From: Magnetospirillum sp902729445
GTDB lineage: Bacteria; Pseudomonadota; Alphaproteobacteria; Rhodospirillales; Magnetospirillaceae
Assembly: GCF_902729445.1 (NCBI RefSeq)
Contig: NZ_CACVCE010000004.1
Location: 62,001 to 126,000 of the forward strand
Length of the DNA: 64,000 nt
Direction: 5' to 3'
Position 1 is the stretch's first letter. Each line of letters begins with the position of its first letter. Positions 50,495 through 59,576 of this stretch are shown here, piece by piece. A program made the translations under genes and the position numbers. The notes beneath the pieces were generated by a model. That model had not been told where the DNA came from. It saw only the letters and a program-made list of their open reading frames with translations, and ran no database searches.

Positions 50495-51274
50495 ATGGGC
50501 CCGATCGCCGACCTCGCCAACGCCCGCATCCTGATTTCCAACGATGACGGCATCCAGGCGCCGGGCATCAAGGTGCTGGAAAAGATCGCCCGGGCCATTT
50601 CCAAGGATGTGTGGGTGGTCGCCCCCGAGACCGAGCAATCGGCCGCCGGCCACTCGCTGACCATCCGCCGCCCGCTGCGGGTGCGCCGGGTGTCGCGGCG
50701 GCGCTTCGCCGTCGATGGCACGCCGACCGACGCCGTTCTGCTGGGCATCAACCATGTGTTGAAGGGCAAGAAGCCCGATTTGATGCTGTCGGGCGTCAAT
50801 CGCGGCGCCAATCTGGGCGACGACGTCACCTATTCCGGTACGGTGGCGGCGGCGATGGAGGCGACCATCCTGGGGGTGCCGTCCATCGCCTTCTCGCAAT
50901 TCTTCCATCCCGGCCATCCGCCGCGCTGGTCGACCGCCGAACATTGGGGACCGGAAATCATCCGCCGGGTCGCGGCCATCGGCTGGGAGTCCAACGTGCT
51001 GATCAATGTCAACTTCCCCGACGTGCCGCATGCCCATGTCGGCGGCATCGAGGTGACCTGCCAGGGCAAGCGCAAGATCGGCGACGAGTTGGTGGAACGC
51101 GCCGACCCGCGTGGGGAATCCTATATCTGGATCGGCGCCCAGCGGGCCGAGGAGACCTCGGTGCCGGGCACCGACATCGAGGCGGTGCTGCGCGGCGCCG
51201 TGTCGGTCACCCCCTTATGCGTCGATCTGACCCACCGCCAGACCATGCGCGCGCTGGCGCAGGGCCTGGCCTGA
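50495..51274 (+). CDS. surE: 5'/3'-nucleotidase SurE
   Basis: A 259-residue metal-dependent phosphatase that removes phosphate from nucleoside monophosphates. Metal ligands are in ARILISNDDGIQAPG (Asp-Asp), APETEQSAAGHSLT (Ser) and LMLSGVNRGANLGDD (Asn). The ATG at 50495 is used. It is next to pcm, a widespread stationary-phase pairing. Confidence 0.96.
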   Translation: MGPIADLANARILISNDDGIQAPGIKVLEKIARAISKDVWVVAPETEQSAAGHSLTIRRPLRVRRVSRRRFAVDGTPTDAVLLGINHVLKGKKPDLMLSGVNRGANLGDDVTYSGTVAAAMEATILGVPSIAFSQFFHPGHPPRWSTAEHWGPEIIRRVAAIGWESNVLINVNFPDVPHAHVGGIEVTCQGKRKIGDELVERADPRGESYIWIGAQRAEETSVPGTDIEAVLRGAVSVTPLCVDLTHRQTMRALAQGLA

Positions 51275-51287
51275 GGGAATGCGCCCG

Positions 51288-51923
51288 ATGGCCGTGGCCG
51301 AACCCCGGGTCATCCGTCTGCTGATGGAACTGCGCGGGCAGGGCATCAGCGACACCCGCACCCTGGCCGCCATCGAGAAGGTGCCGCGCGACCGGTTCGT
51401 CGCCGAGCCTTTCCTGGATCAGGCCTACGAGAACCACGCCCTGCCCATCGCCTGCAGCCAGACCATCAGCCAGCCTTTGGTGGTGGCGCTGATGACCCAG
51501 GCGTTGGAGGTTAACGATCGCATGAAGGTCCTGGAAGTCGGCACCGGCTCGGGCTATCAGGCGGCGGTGCTGGCCCAATTGTGCCGCCGGGTCTATACCA
51601 TCGAGCGCCACAAGCCGCTGCTGATCGAGGCCGAGGCCCGTTTCCGGGCACTTCGCATCCACAACATCACCGCCAAGGTGGGTGACGGCGCCCGCGGCTG
51701 GCCGGAACAGGCCCCCTTCGAGCGCATCATCGTCACCGCCGCCGCCCACGACATCCCGCCGCTGCTGGTCGAGCAGCTGGCCATCGGCGGCATCATGGTC
51801 CTGCCGCTGGGCGACACCGATCAGGATCTGGTCAAGGTCACCCGGACCGCCGACGGTATCGACATCCAGCATCTGGGCGCCGTCCGCTTCGTGCCGCTGG
51901 TCGAAGGCGTGCCGGGGGGCTGA
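51288..51923 (+). CDS. pcm: Protein-L-isoaspartate O-methyltransferase
   Basis: A 211-residue SAM-dependent enzyme that repairs isoaspartyl residues in aged proteins. The SAM motif is VLEVGTGSGYQAAVLAQL, the substrate loop is SQTISQPLVVALM, and VGDGARGWPEQAPFERIIVTAA completes the fold. The ATG at 51288 has GAGGG at a usable spacing; the ATG at 51279 is possible but sits on that site. It is convergent with the TDT transporter gene, with a 3-bp gap. Confidence 0.93.
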   Translation: MAVAEPRVIRLLMELRGQGISDTRTLAAIEKVPRDRFVAEPFLDQAYENHALPIACSQTISQPLVVALMTQALEVNDRMKVLEVGTGSGYQAAVLAQLCRRVYTIERHKPLLIEAEARFRALRIHNITAKVGDGARGWPEQAPFERIIVTAAAHDIPPLLVEQLAIGGIMVLPLGDTDQDLVKVTRTADGIDIQHLGAVRFVPLVEGVPGG

Positions 51924-51926
51924 CCC

Positions 51927-52889
51927 TCACTCCGGCACGAACAAGGCCCCCTTGGCGATGGCCGCCAGCGTTCGCACGGTGACGATGCCGACCACCAGGC
52001 TGGCCAGCGCCAGCGTTGCCACTCCCACCGTCGGCCACATCCCATCGGGGGCGTGTCGGCCGTGCTGGATCGCCGCCATGGCCACAGCGTCCAGCGGGAA
52101 GGTGAAGGCCCACCACGACAAGGCGAAGGGCAGGCTGACGAAGCGCCTGGTCTTGGCCAGCAGCACCAGGGTTACGAACAGGGCGCCGTTGACCAACACC
52201 TGGGCGAAGGGATCGACCGATCCCACCAGTCCGACATAGGCCAGATATCCGACCGCCAGCGGCGGCAACAGGATGAACAAGGTCGGCAGCAGGCGAGGCG
52301 GCAGGGCATCGTGGAAGATGACCCGGTAAAGGACGATGGTCATCAGCGGCAGCCAGAACACCATGCCGATGGACAGGAAGAACCAGGAAATCTCGATCTG
52401 GCCCAACGGAACCCCCAGGGTCGGCACGATGATGTTGCCGACGATGGGGATGAACCAGGCGGGATTGACGTGGGTGATGTCCTGCTTGTGGACCATCCAG
52501 CGCACGATCAGTCGGATGGTCAGGGCCAATTGCAGCAAGGCGCCCGCCGCCCACAGCCAGAAGGACGCGGCCGGCCCATGGGGATGAAGGGCTGCCGCCA
52601 TCAACATCATGCTGATGGGAATGGTCGAGAAGAAGGCCGAGCGGATCGGGTGGTTGAATTCGCCCACCACCGCGTGGAAATGGCGCAACGCCTTCAGTCC
52701 ATAGGTCGCAGCCGAGGCCAGGAAGGCCAGGGCGGCCAGGATCAGGACCCCATCCGACACCATGGCGGGGAAACCCAGCAAGGCGTTGGCCTTGCGCCAG
52801 GCCAGCCCCAGACCGGCCAGCCCCATCACCGAGGCGAAGATGGTGACGGGAACGTGGGGCAGGACGGGGGCGGCTTGCGGGGCATTCAT
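51927..52889 (-). CDS. SLAC1/TehA-type (TDT family) transporter
   Basis: A 320-residue membrane protein with about ten hydrophobic helices. The family-defining segment is EFNHPIRSAFFSTIPISMML, near residues 78-97, as in TehA and plant SLAC1 anion channels. Members move tellurite, C4-dicarboxylates, sulfite or small anions; the substrate here is not visible. Its ATG lies 4 nt after the argE stop, so the two genes share a transcript. Confidence 0.85.
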   Translation of the reverse strand: MNAPQAAPVLPHVPVTIFASVMGLAGLGLAWRKANALLGFPAMVSDGVLILAALAFLASAATYGLKALRHFHAVVGEFNHPIRSAFFSTIPISMMLMAAALHPHGPAASFWLWAAGALLQLALTIRLIVRWMVHKQDITHVNPAWFIPIVGNIIVPTLGVPLGQIEISWFFLSIGMVFWLPLMTIVLYRVIFHDALPPRLLPTLFILLPPLAVGYLAYVGLVGSVDPFAQVLVNGALFVTLVLLAKTRRFVSLPFALSWWAFTFPLDAVAMAAIQHGRHAPDGMWPTVGVATLALASLVVGIVTVRTLAAIAKGALFVPE

Positions 52890-52893
52890 GGGG

Positions 52894-54072
52894 TCAGGTC
52901 CTCGTCATGTGGTCGAGCAGGCGGCGGATGAAGGCCTCGCCCTGGGCGACTTGCGACAATTCGATGAATTCGTTCGGCTTGTGGGCCTGGGCGATGCTGC
53001 CGGGGCCGCAGACCACCGCCGGAATACCGGCGGCGTGGAACAGGCCGGCCTCGGTGGTGAAACTGACCCGGCCGGCCGGGCCGTTGGCGCCGGACAGGTG
53101 CCGGGCCAGCAGCGCCGCTTCGTCGTCTTCGCCGGTATCAAGGCCCGCGGTGGTGTTGTATTCGTCGAACATGATGCCGGTGGCGCCGTCGATCATCAGC
53201 ATTTCCGGCACCAGATCCTGGGCGTGGCCGCGAATTTCCGCCATCAGCGCCTCGGAATCGTGGTTGGGCAGGTTCCGGATCTCGAATTCGAAACTGCACG
53301 AGGCCGGCACGATGTTCAGCGCGGTGCCGCCGTGGATGGTGCCGGTATGCACGGTCGAGTAAGGCGGGTCGTAGCCATGGTCGAACGGGCCGTGCTCGCG
53401 GATGCGCTTTTGCAAGGATCGCATGAAGGCCACCATGTCGGCGGCGATTTCGACGGCGTTGACCCCGCGGTCGTTCAGCGCCGAATGGCATTCCTTGCCA
53501 TGGACGTGACAGAGAACGTTTTTTTTACCCTTGTGACCGATGATCACCTGCATCTCGGTCGGTTCGCCGACGATGCACAATTTCGGGCGGACGGAAAGGG
53601 AGCCCAGGTCGGAAATCAAACGGCGCACGCCGATACAGCCCACTTCCTCGTCGTAGGAAAAGGCGAAGTGTATCGGAAGCGCCAGCGGGCGGGCGGCGAA
53701 TTCAGGGGCCAAGGCCAGGCAGATGGCGATGAAGCTTTTCATGTCGGCGGTGCCGCGACCGAACAGACGGTCGTCACGGCGCACGACGTCGAAGGGATCG
53801 CCCTCCCAGTCCTGGCCATCAACCGGCACGACGTCGGTATGGCCCGACAGCACGATGCCCGGTAAGCCAGAAGGGCCGATGGTGGCGAAAAGGTTAGCTT
53901 TTCGCCTGCTGTCGTCCCAAGTCAGGCGGGTTTCGGCGCCCAACCCCTGAAGGAAGTCTGCTGCAAAGTGGATTAATTGTATGTTTTCCTTGTGGCTGGT
54001 AGTGTCAAAACTGACCAAGCGTTCGATCATTTCGATACAGGATGGGGTGATATTCTTGCTGGTCGGGCTCAA
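52894..54072 (-). CDS. argE: Acetylornithine deacetylase
   Basis: A 392-residue M20-family zinc peptidase relative that removes the acetyl group from N-acetylornithine in arginine synthesis. Zinc ligands are in VLSGHTDVVPVDG and FGRGTADMKSF, and the catalytic Glu pair in FAFSYDEEVGCIG; the dimerisation domain (about 185-300) has HKGKKNVLCHVHGKECHSAL. The start is taken as the TTG at 54072, since homology begins before the first ATG. ArgE versus a related M20 deacylase rests on overall similarity. Confidence 0.88.
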   Translation of the reverse strand: MSPTSKNITPSCIEMIERLVSFDTTSHKENIQLIHFAADFLQGLGAETRLTWDDSRRKANLFATIGPSGLPGIVLSGHTDVVPVDGQDWEGDPFDVVRRDDRLFGRGTADMKSFIAICLALAPEFAARPLALPIHFAFSYDEEVGCIGVRRLISDLGSLSVRPKLCIVGEPTEMQVIIGHKGKKNVLCHVHGKECHSALNDRGVNAVEIAADMVAFMRSLQKRIREHGPFDHGYDPPYSTVHTGTIHGGTALNIVPASCSFEFEIRNLPNHDSEALMAEIRGHAQDLVPEMLMIDGATGIMFDEYNTTAGLDTGEDDEAALLARHLSGANGPAGRVSFTTEAGLFHAAGIPAVVCGPGSIAQAHKPNEFIELSQVAQGEAFIRRLLDHMTRT

Positions 54073-54203
54073 TGTCGGCCACTCATCGAACAGGGACGGG
54101 ATGGGGGTCTCGTCAGTATAAGGGGTGTGGGTCGCGCACGACCAGGGGTGAGATCGGATCTTCTCGGGGAGAGATCGAGATTTCCGTATAGCGGGCGAGG
54201 GGT

Positions 54204-55946
54204 ATGAGTGATTCCAGTGTCGCCGCCATGGCGGCGAACGACAAAAACGAAAAGCCGTTCAGCTTGAGCGAGCTGTCGACGCTGCGGTCGAGCTTCTTCG
54301 ATCTCGGCGTGGCGTCTCTGTTCCTGAACGTCTTGGGCCTGGCGATGCCGATGTCGTTGTTGCAGGTCTACGACCGCATCCTGCCCAACAAGTCCACCGG
54401 CACCATGGTCTTGCTGCTGACGGCGGTGCTGGCGGCGCTGGCCCTGGAATCGATCCTGAATTTCGGCCGTTCCTACATCACCGGCTGGGTCGGCGCCAAG
54501 TTCGAGCACAAGGCCGGCTGCGCCGCGCTCGACCGCCTGCTGATGACCGGTATCGACAGTTTCGAAAAAGAAGGCTCGGGCGTCCATCTTGAACGCATGG
54601 GCTCGTTGGGTACGGTGCGCGAGTTCTATGCCGGTCAGGCCCTGCTGACCATTCTGGATCTGCCGTTCGCCATCCTTTACCTGTCGCTGGTCGGCTTCAT
54701 GGGCGGAACGCTGGTGATCGTGCCGATCATCTTGCTGGTTGCCTTCGGCCTGTCGGCGATGCGCATCGGCACCACTCTGCGCGCCGCCATCCAGAAGCGC
54801 ATGACCGCCGACGACCGCCGCTTCAATTTCATCATCGAGGTGCTGGGCGGTATCCACTCGGTCAAGGCCTTCGCCATGGAGGCGCAGATGGTGCGCCGCT
54901 ACGAGCGTTTGCAGGAAAGCTGCGCCGAGGGCTACCACACCGTCGCCTTGCGCTCGGCCGACGCTTTGTCGGTGTCGTCGTTCTTTTCGCAGCTGACCAT
55001 GATCAGCATCGCCGCCGTCGGCAGCCTGATCGTCATCGATGGCGACATGACCACCGGCGGTCTGGCCGCCTGCTCGCTGCTGGCCGGTCGCGCCATGGCG
55101 CCTTTGCAGAAGGCGCTGGGGGTGTGGACCCGGTTCCAGTCCTTCATGCTGGCCCGCGACCGCCTGGCCGGCATTTTCGCGCTCGAGCGCGAGGTCCCGG
55201 AAGGGCTGCCGCGCATTCCGGCCATCAAGGGCCGGCTGGAAATGGAAAATGTCAGTTTCCGCTTCGGTGACAAGCTGCCGATGGTGGTCGATGAAGCGTC
55301 GATCCGGATCGAGGAGGGCGAGTGCATCGCCATCGCCGGCGGCAACGGTTCGGGCAAAACCACCCTTCTGACGGTGATGCAAGGGGCGTTGCGCCCGACC
55401 ATCGGCCGGGTGTTGGTCGATGGCGAGGACGTCCGCAACTACGAACCGCAATCGGTACGTGACCAGATCGCCTATCTGCCGCAATCGGGCGTCTTGTTCC
55501 AGGGCACCATCTTGCAGAACATCACCATGTTCCGCCCCGAATTCGACGACGTCGCGGTGGAAACCGCCGGCCTGTTGGGTCTGGACGAGGTGGTGGCCAC
55601 CATGGCCATGGGTTTCGACACCCCGGTCGGCGACGGCGCTTACGACTCGCTGCCGCGCGGCATCAAGCAGCGTATCGCCATCGCCCGGGCCCTGGTCAAC
55701 AATCCGCGCATCGTTTTGTTCGACGAAGCCAATACCGCCATCGATTCCGCCGGCGACAACTTCCTGCGCGTGTGGCTGGAGCGGGCCAAGGGCAGGCGGA
55801 CCCTGGTCCTGGTCACCCCACGCCCGTCGATGGTCAAGATGGCCGACCGCGTGTTCGATCTGGAAAACGGTCGCCTTACTCCGCGTGCCCCGCGTGAGCC
55901 GCAGGCGCCGCCGGCCTTGCTGGGGCAGGGGGGCGGCACGCCATGA
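54204..55946 (+). CDS. Type I secretion ABC protein 1, degenerate NBD
   Basis: A 580-residue half-transporter: six membrane helices (about residues 30-310) and one nucleotide-binding domain (about 340-560). Walker A GGNGSGKT (379-386) and Walker B with Asp507 and Glu508 are intact. The signature is LPRGI (483-487) instead of LSGGQ, and the switch histidine is replaced by Pro539 in LVTPRPSM. This domain probably works only with its partner. It overlaps the second ABC gene by 4 bp (ATGA). An export role with the adjacent HlyD protein is inferred. The cargo is unknown. Confidence 0.88.
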   Translation: MSDSSVAAMAANDKNEKPFSLSELSTLRSSFFDLGVASLFLNVLGLAMPMSLLQVYDRILPNKSTGTMVLLLTAVLAALALESILNFGRSYITGWVGAKFEHKAGCAALDRLLMTGIDSFEKEGSGVHLERMGSLGTVREFYAGQALLTILDLPFAILYLSLVGFMGGTLVIVPIILLVAFGLSAMRIGTTLRAAIQKRMTADDRRFNFIIEVLGGIHSVKAFAMEAQMVRRYERLQESCAEGYHTVALRSADALSVSSFFSQLTMISIAAVGSLIVIDGDMTTGGLAACSLLAGRAMAPLQKALGVWTRFQSFMLARDRLAGIFALEREVPEGLPRIPAIKGRLEMENVSFRFGDKLPMVVDEASIRIEEGECIAIAGGNGSGKTTLLTVMQGALRPTIGRVLVDGEDVRNYEPQSVRDQIAYLPQSGVLFQGTILQNITMFRPEFDDVAVETAGLLGLDEVVATMAMGFDTPVGDGAYDSLPRGIKQRIAIARALVNNPRIVLFDEANTAIDSAGDNFLRVWLERAKGRRTLVLVTPRPSMVKMADRVFDLENGRLTPRAPREPQAPPALLGQGGGTP

Positions 55947-58108
55947 ACCGCCTGGCTCCCGTGCAGGCGCAGCCCAAGGCCAGCGCCCAGGCGATCGAGG
56001 CCTATGAAGCCCATCTGGCACAAAGCGCGCTGGGTGGTTTCGTCGCGGCGTCGGACCTGGCCGCCTGTCTGTTGCCGCTGTTGAAGGCGCTGAATTGGAA
56101 GGGCAACCCCCGCCACGTCGCCGAATCGCTGCCGCACTTCGCCAACGACCTGGATTTGACCGGCCTGCGCAACGTCATGGCCAACCTCAATTATTCCAGC
56201 CGTCCGGCCCGGCTGCAGATCGCCGACCTCGACCAGCGCTTGCTGCCCTGCCTGTTCCTGCCCGACAATGGGCCGGCCCTGGTGGTCCGGGCACTCGAGG
56301 ACGGCGTCGCCGAAGTGTTCGACAGCCAGGCCGGTACCATCCGCAAGACCGAGGACATCGAGGCCCCCGGCACCGTCTATTTCTTCACCCCGATCGCCGA
56401 TCCCGGCCCGTCCCGCGTCGGCTGGTTCCACACCATCCTCGACCGCTTTCGGCCGCTGTTCTGGCAGGCCTTTTTCGTGACCTTGTTCCTGAACGTCATG
56501 GCCTTGGCCACGCCGTTGTTCGTGATGTCGATCTACGACAAGGTCATCGCCACCAGCTCGATGCACATGCTGGTGGCCTTTTCGATCGGCGTCACCCTGG
56601 CCCTGATGTTCGATACCATTTTGCGGACGGTGCGCGCCCGGGTTCTGGCCTATATCGGCGCCCGGCTCGACAACATCATGGGCAACAACATCTTCCAGCA
56701 CATCCTGGCCTTGCCGCCCGGCTTCACCGAACGCGCCACCATCGGTGCCCAGGTGGCCCGCATCAAGGATTTCGAATCGGTGCGCGAGTTCTTTACCGGG
56801 CCGCTGGCCACGGTATTCATGGAACTGCCCTTCGCCTTCTTCTACTTCGCCATCATCTTCATGTTGGGTGGGGTATTGGCCCTGGTGCCAGTGATTTCCA
56901 CCATCTTGTTCATCGTCGGCGGCTATCTGGTGTTGCCGGTGGTGCGCAAGAATGTCGGCATCGCCGGCCGCGCCGCCTCGCGCCGCCAGGAATTCCTGGT
57001 CGAGACCCTGGGCAAGATGCGGGCGGTCAAGCTGTCGGCCGGCGAGCACAATTGGGTCAAGCGCTATCGCGAGATGAGCGCGCGCGCCGCCTATGGCGGC
57101 TTCAAGAACGGCGTGTTCGCTTCCGCCGTGATGACCGGCTCGAACGTTTTGATCGTCAGTTCGGGCATGGCGACCATCGCCACCGGCGTCATCGGCGTCA
57201 TCGACGGCTTCATGACCACCGGCGGCCTGATCGCCGCGATGATGCTGGTCTGGCGGGTGCTGTCGCCGTTGCAGACGGTGTTCACCCTGATCCAGCGCGT
57301 CGAGGCGGTGCGCGGCTCGATCAACCAGATCAACCAGCTGATGAACCTGAAGCCCGAGCGCGATCCCCGCGCCATGGTGGCGCCCTTGAAGAACCTGAAG
57401 GGGCGGGTATCGTTCCAGCGCATCAGCCTGCGCTATACCAACGACGCCGACCCGGCCCTGGTCGGCGTGTCGTTCGACATCGAACCGGGGGAAGTGGTGG
57501 CGGTGACCGGCCGCAACGGTTCGGGCAAATCGACCATCATCAAGCTGATCCTGGGCCTATACTCGCCACAGGCGGGCTCGATCAAGATCGACAGCGCCGA
57601 TCTGCGCCAGATCGACCCGATCGAGCTGCGCCACGCCGTCGGCTATGTTCCCCAGGTGTGCAATCTGTTCCACGGCACCATTTCGCAGAATCTGCGCCTG
57701 GCCCATCCGACCGCCACCGACGCCGATATCCGCTGGGCCTGCGAACTGGCCGACGTGTGGGATGAAATCATGGCCCTGCCGCGCGGCCTGGACACCCGCG
57801 TCGGCGACGGCACCATCGACCATCTGCCGACCAGCTTCGTCCAGAAGCTGTCCCTGACCCGCTGCTACCTGAAGCGCAGCCCCTTGATGCTGTTCGACGA
57901 GCCGGTCAACGGTCTGGATTTCGAAGGCGATCGCCAGTTCATGCAGGCGGTCGACTTCTTCCGTGGCCAATCGACGGTGATCATGGTCACCCATCGCCCC
58001 AGTCACTTGCGGTTCGCCGACAAGATCCTTGTTTTCGATGGCGGTTACCTTCGCCTGGCCGGTCCGGCCGACGAGGTGCGTGCCCGCATTCCTCCGGATT
58101 TGATCTGA
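55943..58108 (+). CDS. Type I secretion ABC protein 2 with C39-like N domain
   Basis: A 721-residue protein. An N-terminal domain of about 150 residues resembles the non-catalytic C39-like domain of RTX exporters. Six membrane helices follow (about 165-450), then a nucleotide-binding domain (about 480-700). Walker A GRNGSGKS (523-530), Walker B Asp652-Glu653 and switch His684 (MVTHRPSHL) are intact. The signature is LPTSF (628-632), far from LSGGQ. Paired with the upstream gene it should form a heterodimer, as RtxB and RtxE do. HlyD follows one base later. Confidence 0.88.
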   Translation: MNRLAPVQAQPKASAQAIEAYEAHLAQSALGGFVAASDLAACLLPLLKALNWKGNPRHVAESLPHFANDLDLTGLRNVMANLNYSSRPARLQIADLDQRLLPCLFLPDNGPALVVRALEDGVAEVFDSQAGTIRKTEDIEAPGTVYFFTPIADPGPSRVGWFHTILDRFRPLFWQAFFVTLFLNVMALATPLFVMSIYDKVIATSSMHMLVAFSIGVTLALMFDTILRTVRARVLAYIGARLDNIMGNNIFQHILALPPGFTERATIGAQVARIKDFESVREFFTGPLATVFMELPFAFFYFAIIFMLGGVLALVPVISTILFIVGGYLVLPVVRKNVGIAGRAASRRQEFLVETLGKMRAVKLSAGEHNWVKRYREMSARAAYGGFKNGVFASAVMTGSNVLIVSSGMATIATGVIGVIDGFMTTGGLIAAMMLVWRVLSPLQTVFTLIQRVEAVRGSINQINQLMNLKPERDPRAMVAPLKNLKGRVSFQRISLRYTNDADPALVGVSFDIEPGEVVAVTGRNGSGKSTIIKLILGLYSPQAGSIKIDSADLRQIDPIELRHAVGYVPQVCNLFHGTISQNLRLAHPTATDADIRWACELADVWDEIMALPRGLDTRVGDGTIDHLPTSFVQKLSLTRCYLKRSPLMLFDEPVNGLDFEGDRQFMQAVDFFRGQSTVIMVTHRPSHLRFADKILVFDGGYLRLAGPADEVRARIPPDLI

Positions 58109-58109
58109 C

Positions 58110-59501
58110 ATGAGCAACCAAAGCCTGGTCAAAGTACCCGAATCCGACACGACACCGGCCAAGGCCGGCGGCGGCGGACCCGCCGTCAAGCAGTCGAGCC
58201 GGGTGTCTCGCCATCTGGCCCAAGCGGTCCAACTGGAGGAAAGCGGCACCACGCCGCTGGTGCGCTTCACCATGCTGATGGCCGCCCTGGCCTGCCTGTT
58301 GTTCATCGCCTGGTCGGCCATCACCCGGGTCGAGGAAGTGGCTGTCGCCGAGGGCGAGATCGTCCCGTTGGGATCGACCAAGACCATCCAGCATCTGGAA
58401 GGCGGCCAGGTCGAGGAAATCATGGTCAAGGAAGGCCAACTGGTCGATGCCGACCAGCCGGTCATCAAGTTGTCGCCGGTCCAGCCGATGGCGGAACTGG
58501 AACAGACCCGCGCCCGCGAGATGACCCTGTTGCTGAAATCCGAGCGGCTGCGCGCCTTCGTCGAATCCCGCCGTCCGGATTTCAGCTTCGCCGGCCCGCA
58601 ATACGCCTCGCTGGTGGCCGACAATACCAGCATCTTGCAGGCGCAGACCCAGTCGCGCGAAACGGCGCGTTCGATCATCTTGTCGCAGATCGAACAAAAG
58701 CGCTCTGACCTCCGTTTGCTGGAAAACCAGCAGAAAAGCATGCGTGAACAGGTCCAGGCCCTGGCCGACGAGATGAAGATTCGTGACCAGCTGGTGGCCA
58801 AGGGTCTGGTCACCCGCATCGCCCATCTCGACACCAAGCGCGAACTGGCCCGGGCCGAGGGCGAGTTGGCCCGTATCCTGGGCCAGGCGGTCTCCGCCCG
58901 CGAGGCGGTGCAGGAAATGGAACGCCGCCTGATCGACAGCCAATCGACGCTGCAAAAGGCGGCGATGGACGAAATGGGCGTGGCGATCGCTGAACTGGCC
59001 CAGGTTCAGGAAACCATCTCGCGCCTGGAAGACCGCGTTCATCGCCTGGTGGTGACCGCACCCAACCGCGGCTATATCAAAGGCTTGACGGTCAAGAATG
59101 CCGGCGCGGTGATCCAGCCGGGCGGGCTGATCGCCGAATTGGTCCCGGCCGACCTGGAATTGCGTGTCGATGCCAAGATCACGCCAAAGGATATCGGCCA
59201 CGTGAAGCTGGGCCAGAAGGTCAAGATCAAGGTCAGCACCTATGATTTCGCCCGCTATGGCTTCATCTGGGGCGAATTGTCGCGAATCTCGGCCTCGACC
59301 TTCCTGAACGAAAAGGGCGAGCCCCATTACAAGGCGCAAGTGACGCTGTCGAAGAACTATGTCGGCGAAGATCCGGCCGTGCACCTGGTCACCCCGGGCA
59401 TGACCGTGATGGCCGAAGTCATGACCGGCGACAAAACCTTGCTGCAATACATGCTGAAGCCGATCTTCACCCAGTTGCAGCAATCCTTCCACGAACGGTG
59501 A
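58110..59501 (+). CDS. HlyD-family type I secretion adaptor
   Basis: A 463-residue periplasmic adaptor. A short cytoplasmic N terminus is followed by one membrane helix (about 52-72), a lipoyl half (TIQHLEGGQVEEIMVKEGQL), a long coiled coil (about 115-310), the second lipoyl half (VTAPNRGYIKGLTVKNAGAV) and a beta-barrel domain. It links the ABC pair to a TolC-like channel, which is not in the window. Its ATG is one base after the previous stop (TGACATG). A strong hairpin follows the gene. Confidence 0.93.
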   Translation: MSNQSLVKVPESDTTPAKAGGGGPAVKQSSRVSRHLAQAVQLEESGTTPLVRFTMLMAALACLLFIAWSAITRVEEVAVAEGEIVPLGSTKTIQHLEGGQVEEIMVKEGQLVDADQPVIKLSPVQPMAELEQTRAREMTLLLKSERLRAFVESRRPDFSFAGPQYASLVADNTSILQAQTQSRETARSIILSQIEQKRSDLRLLENQQKSMREQVQALADEMKIRDQLVAKGLVTRIAHLDTKRELARAEGELARILGQAVSAREAVQEMERRLIDSQSTLQKAAMDEMGVAIAELAQVQETISRLEDRVHRLVVTAPNRGYIKGLTVKNAGAVIQPGGLIAELVPADLELRVDAKITPKDIGHVKLGQKVKIKVSTYDFARYGFIWGELSRISASTFLNEKGEPHYKAQVTLSKNYVGEDPAVHLVTPGMTVMAEVMTGDKTLLQYMLKPIFTQLQQSFHER

Positions 59502-59528
59502 TCGCGTGGCGATCCCGATTGCAAAGGC

Positions 59529-59562
59529 GCTTGCGCTCGGCCATGCTCCGGCCGACGCAAGC
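59529..59562. terminator. Strong hairpin after hlyD, no T-run
   Basis: A 13-bp stem with one bulge: GCTTGCG-C-TCGGCC (59529-59542), a 7-nt loop, and GGCCGACGCAAGC (59550-59562). No T-run follows; it ends 14 nt before the DUF502 ATG. It could slow RNA polymerase, stabilise the upstream 3' end or mask translation. Confidence 0.45.
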
Positions 59563-59576
59563 GTGAAGGATCCCCG

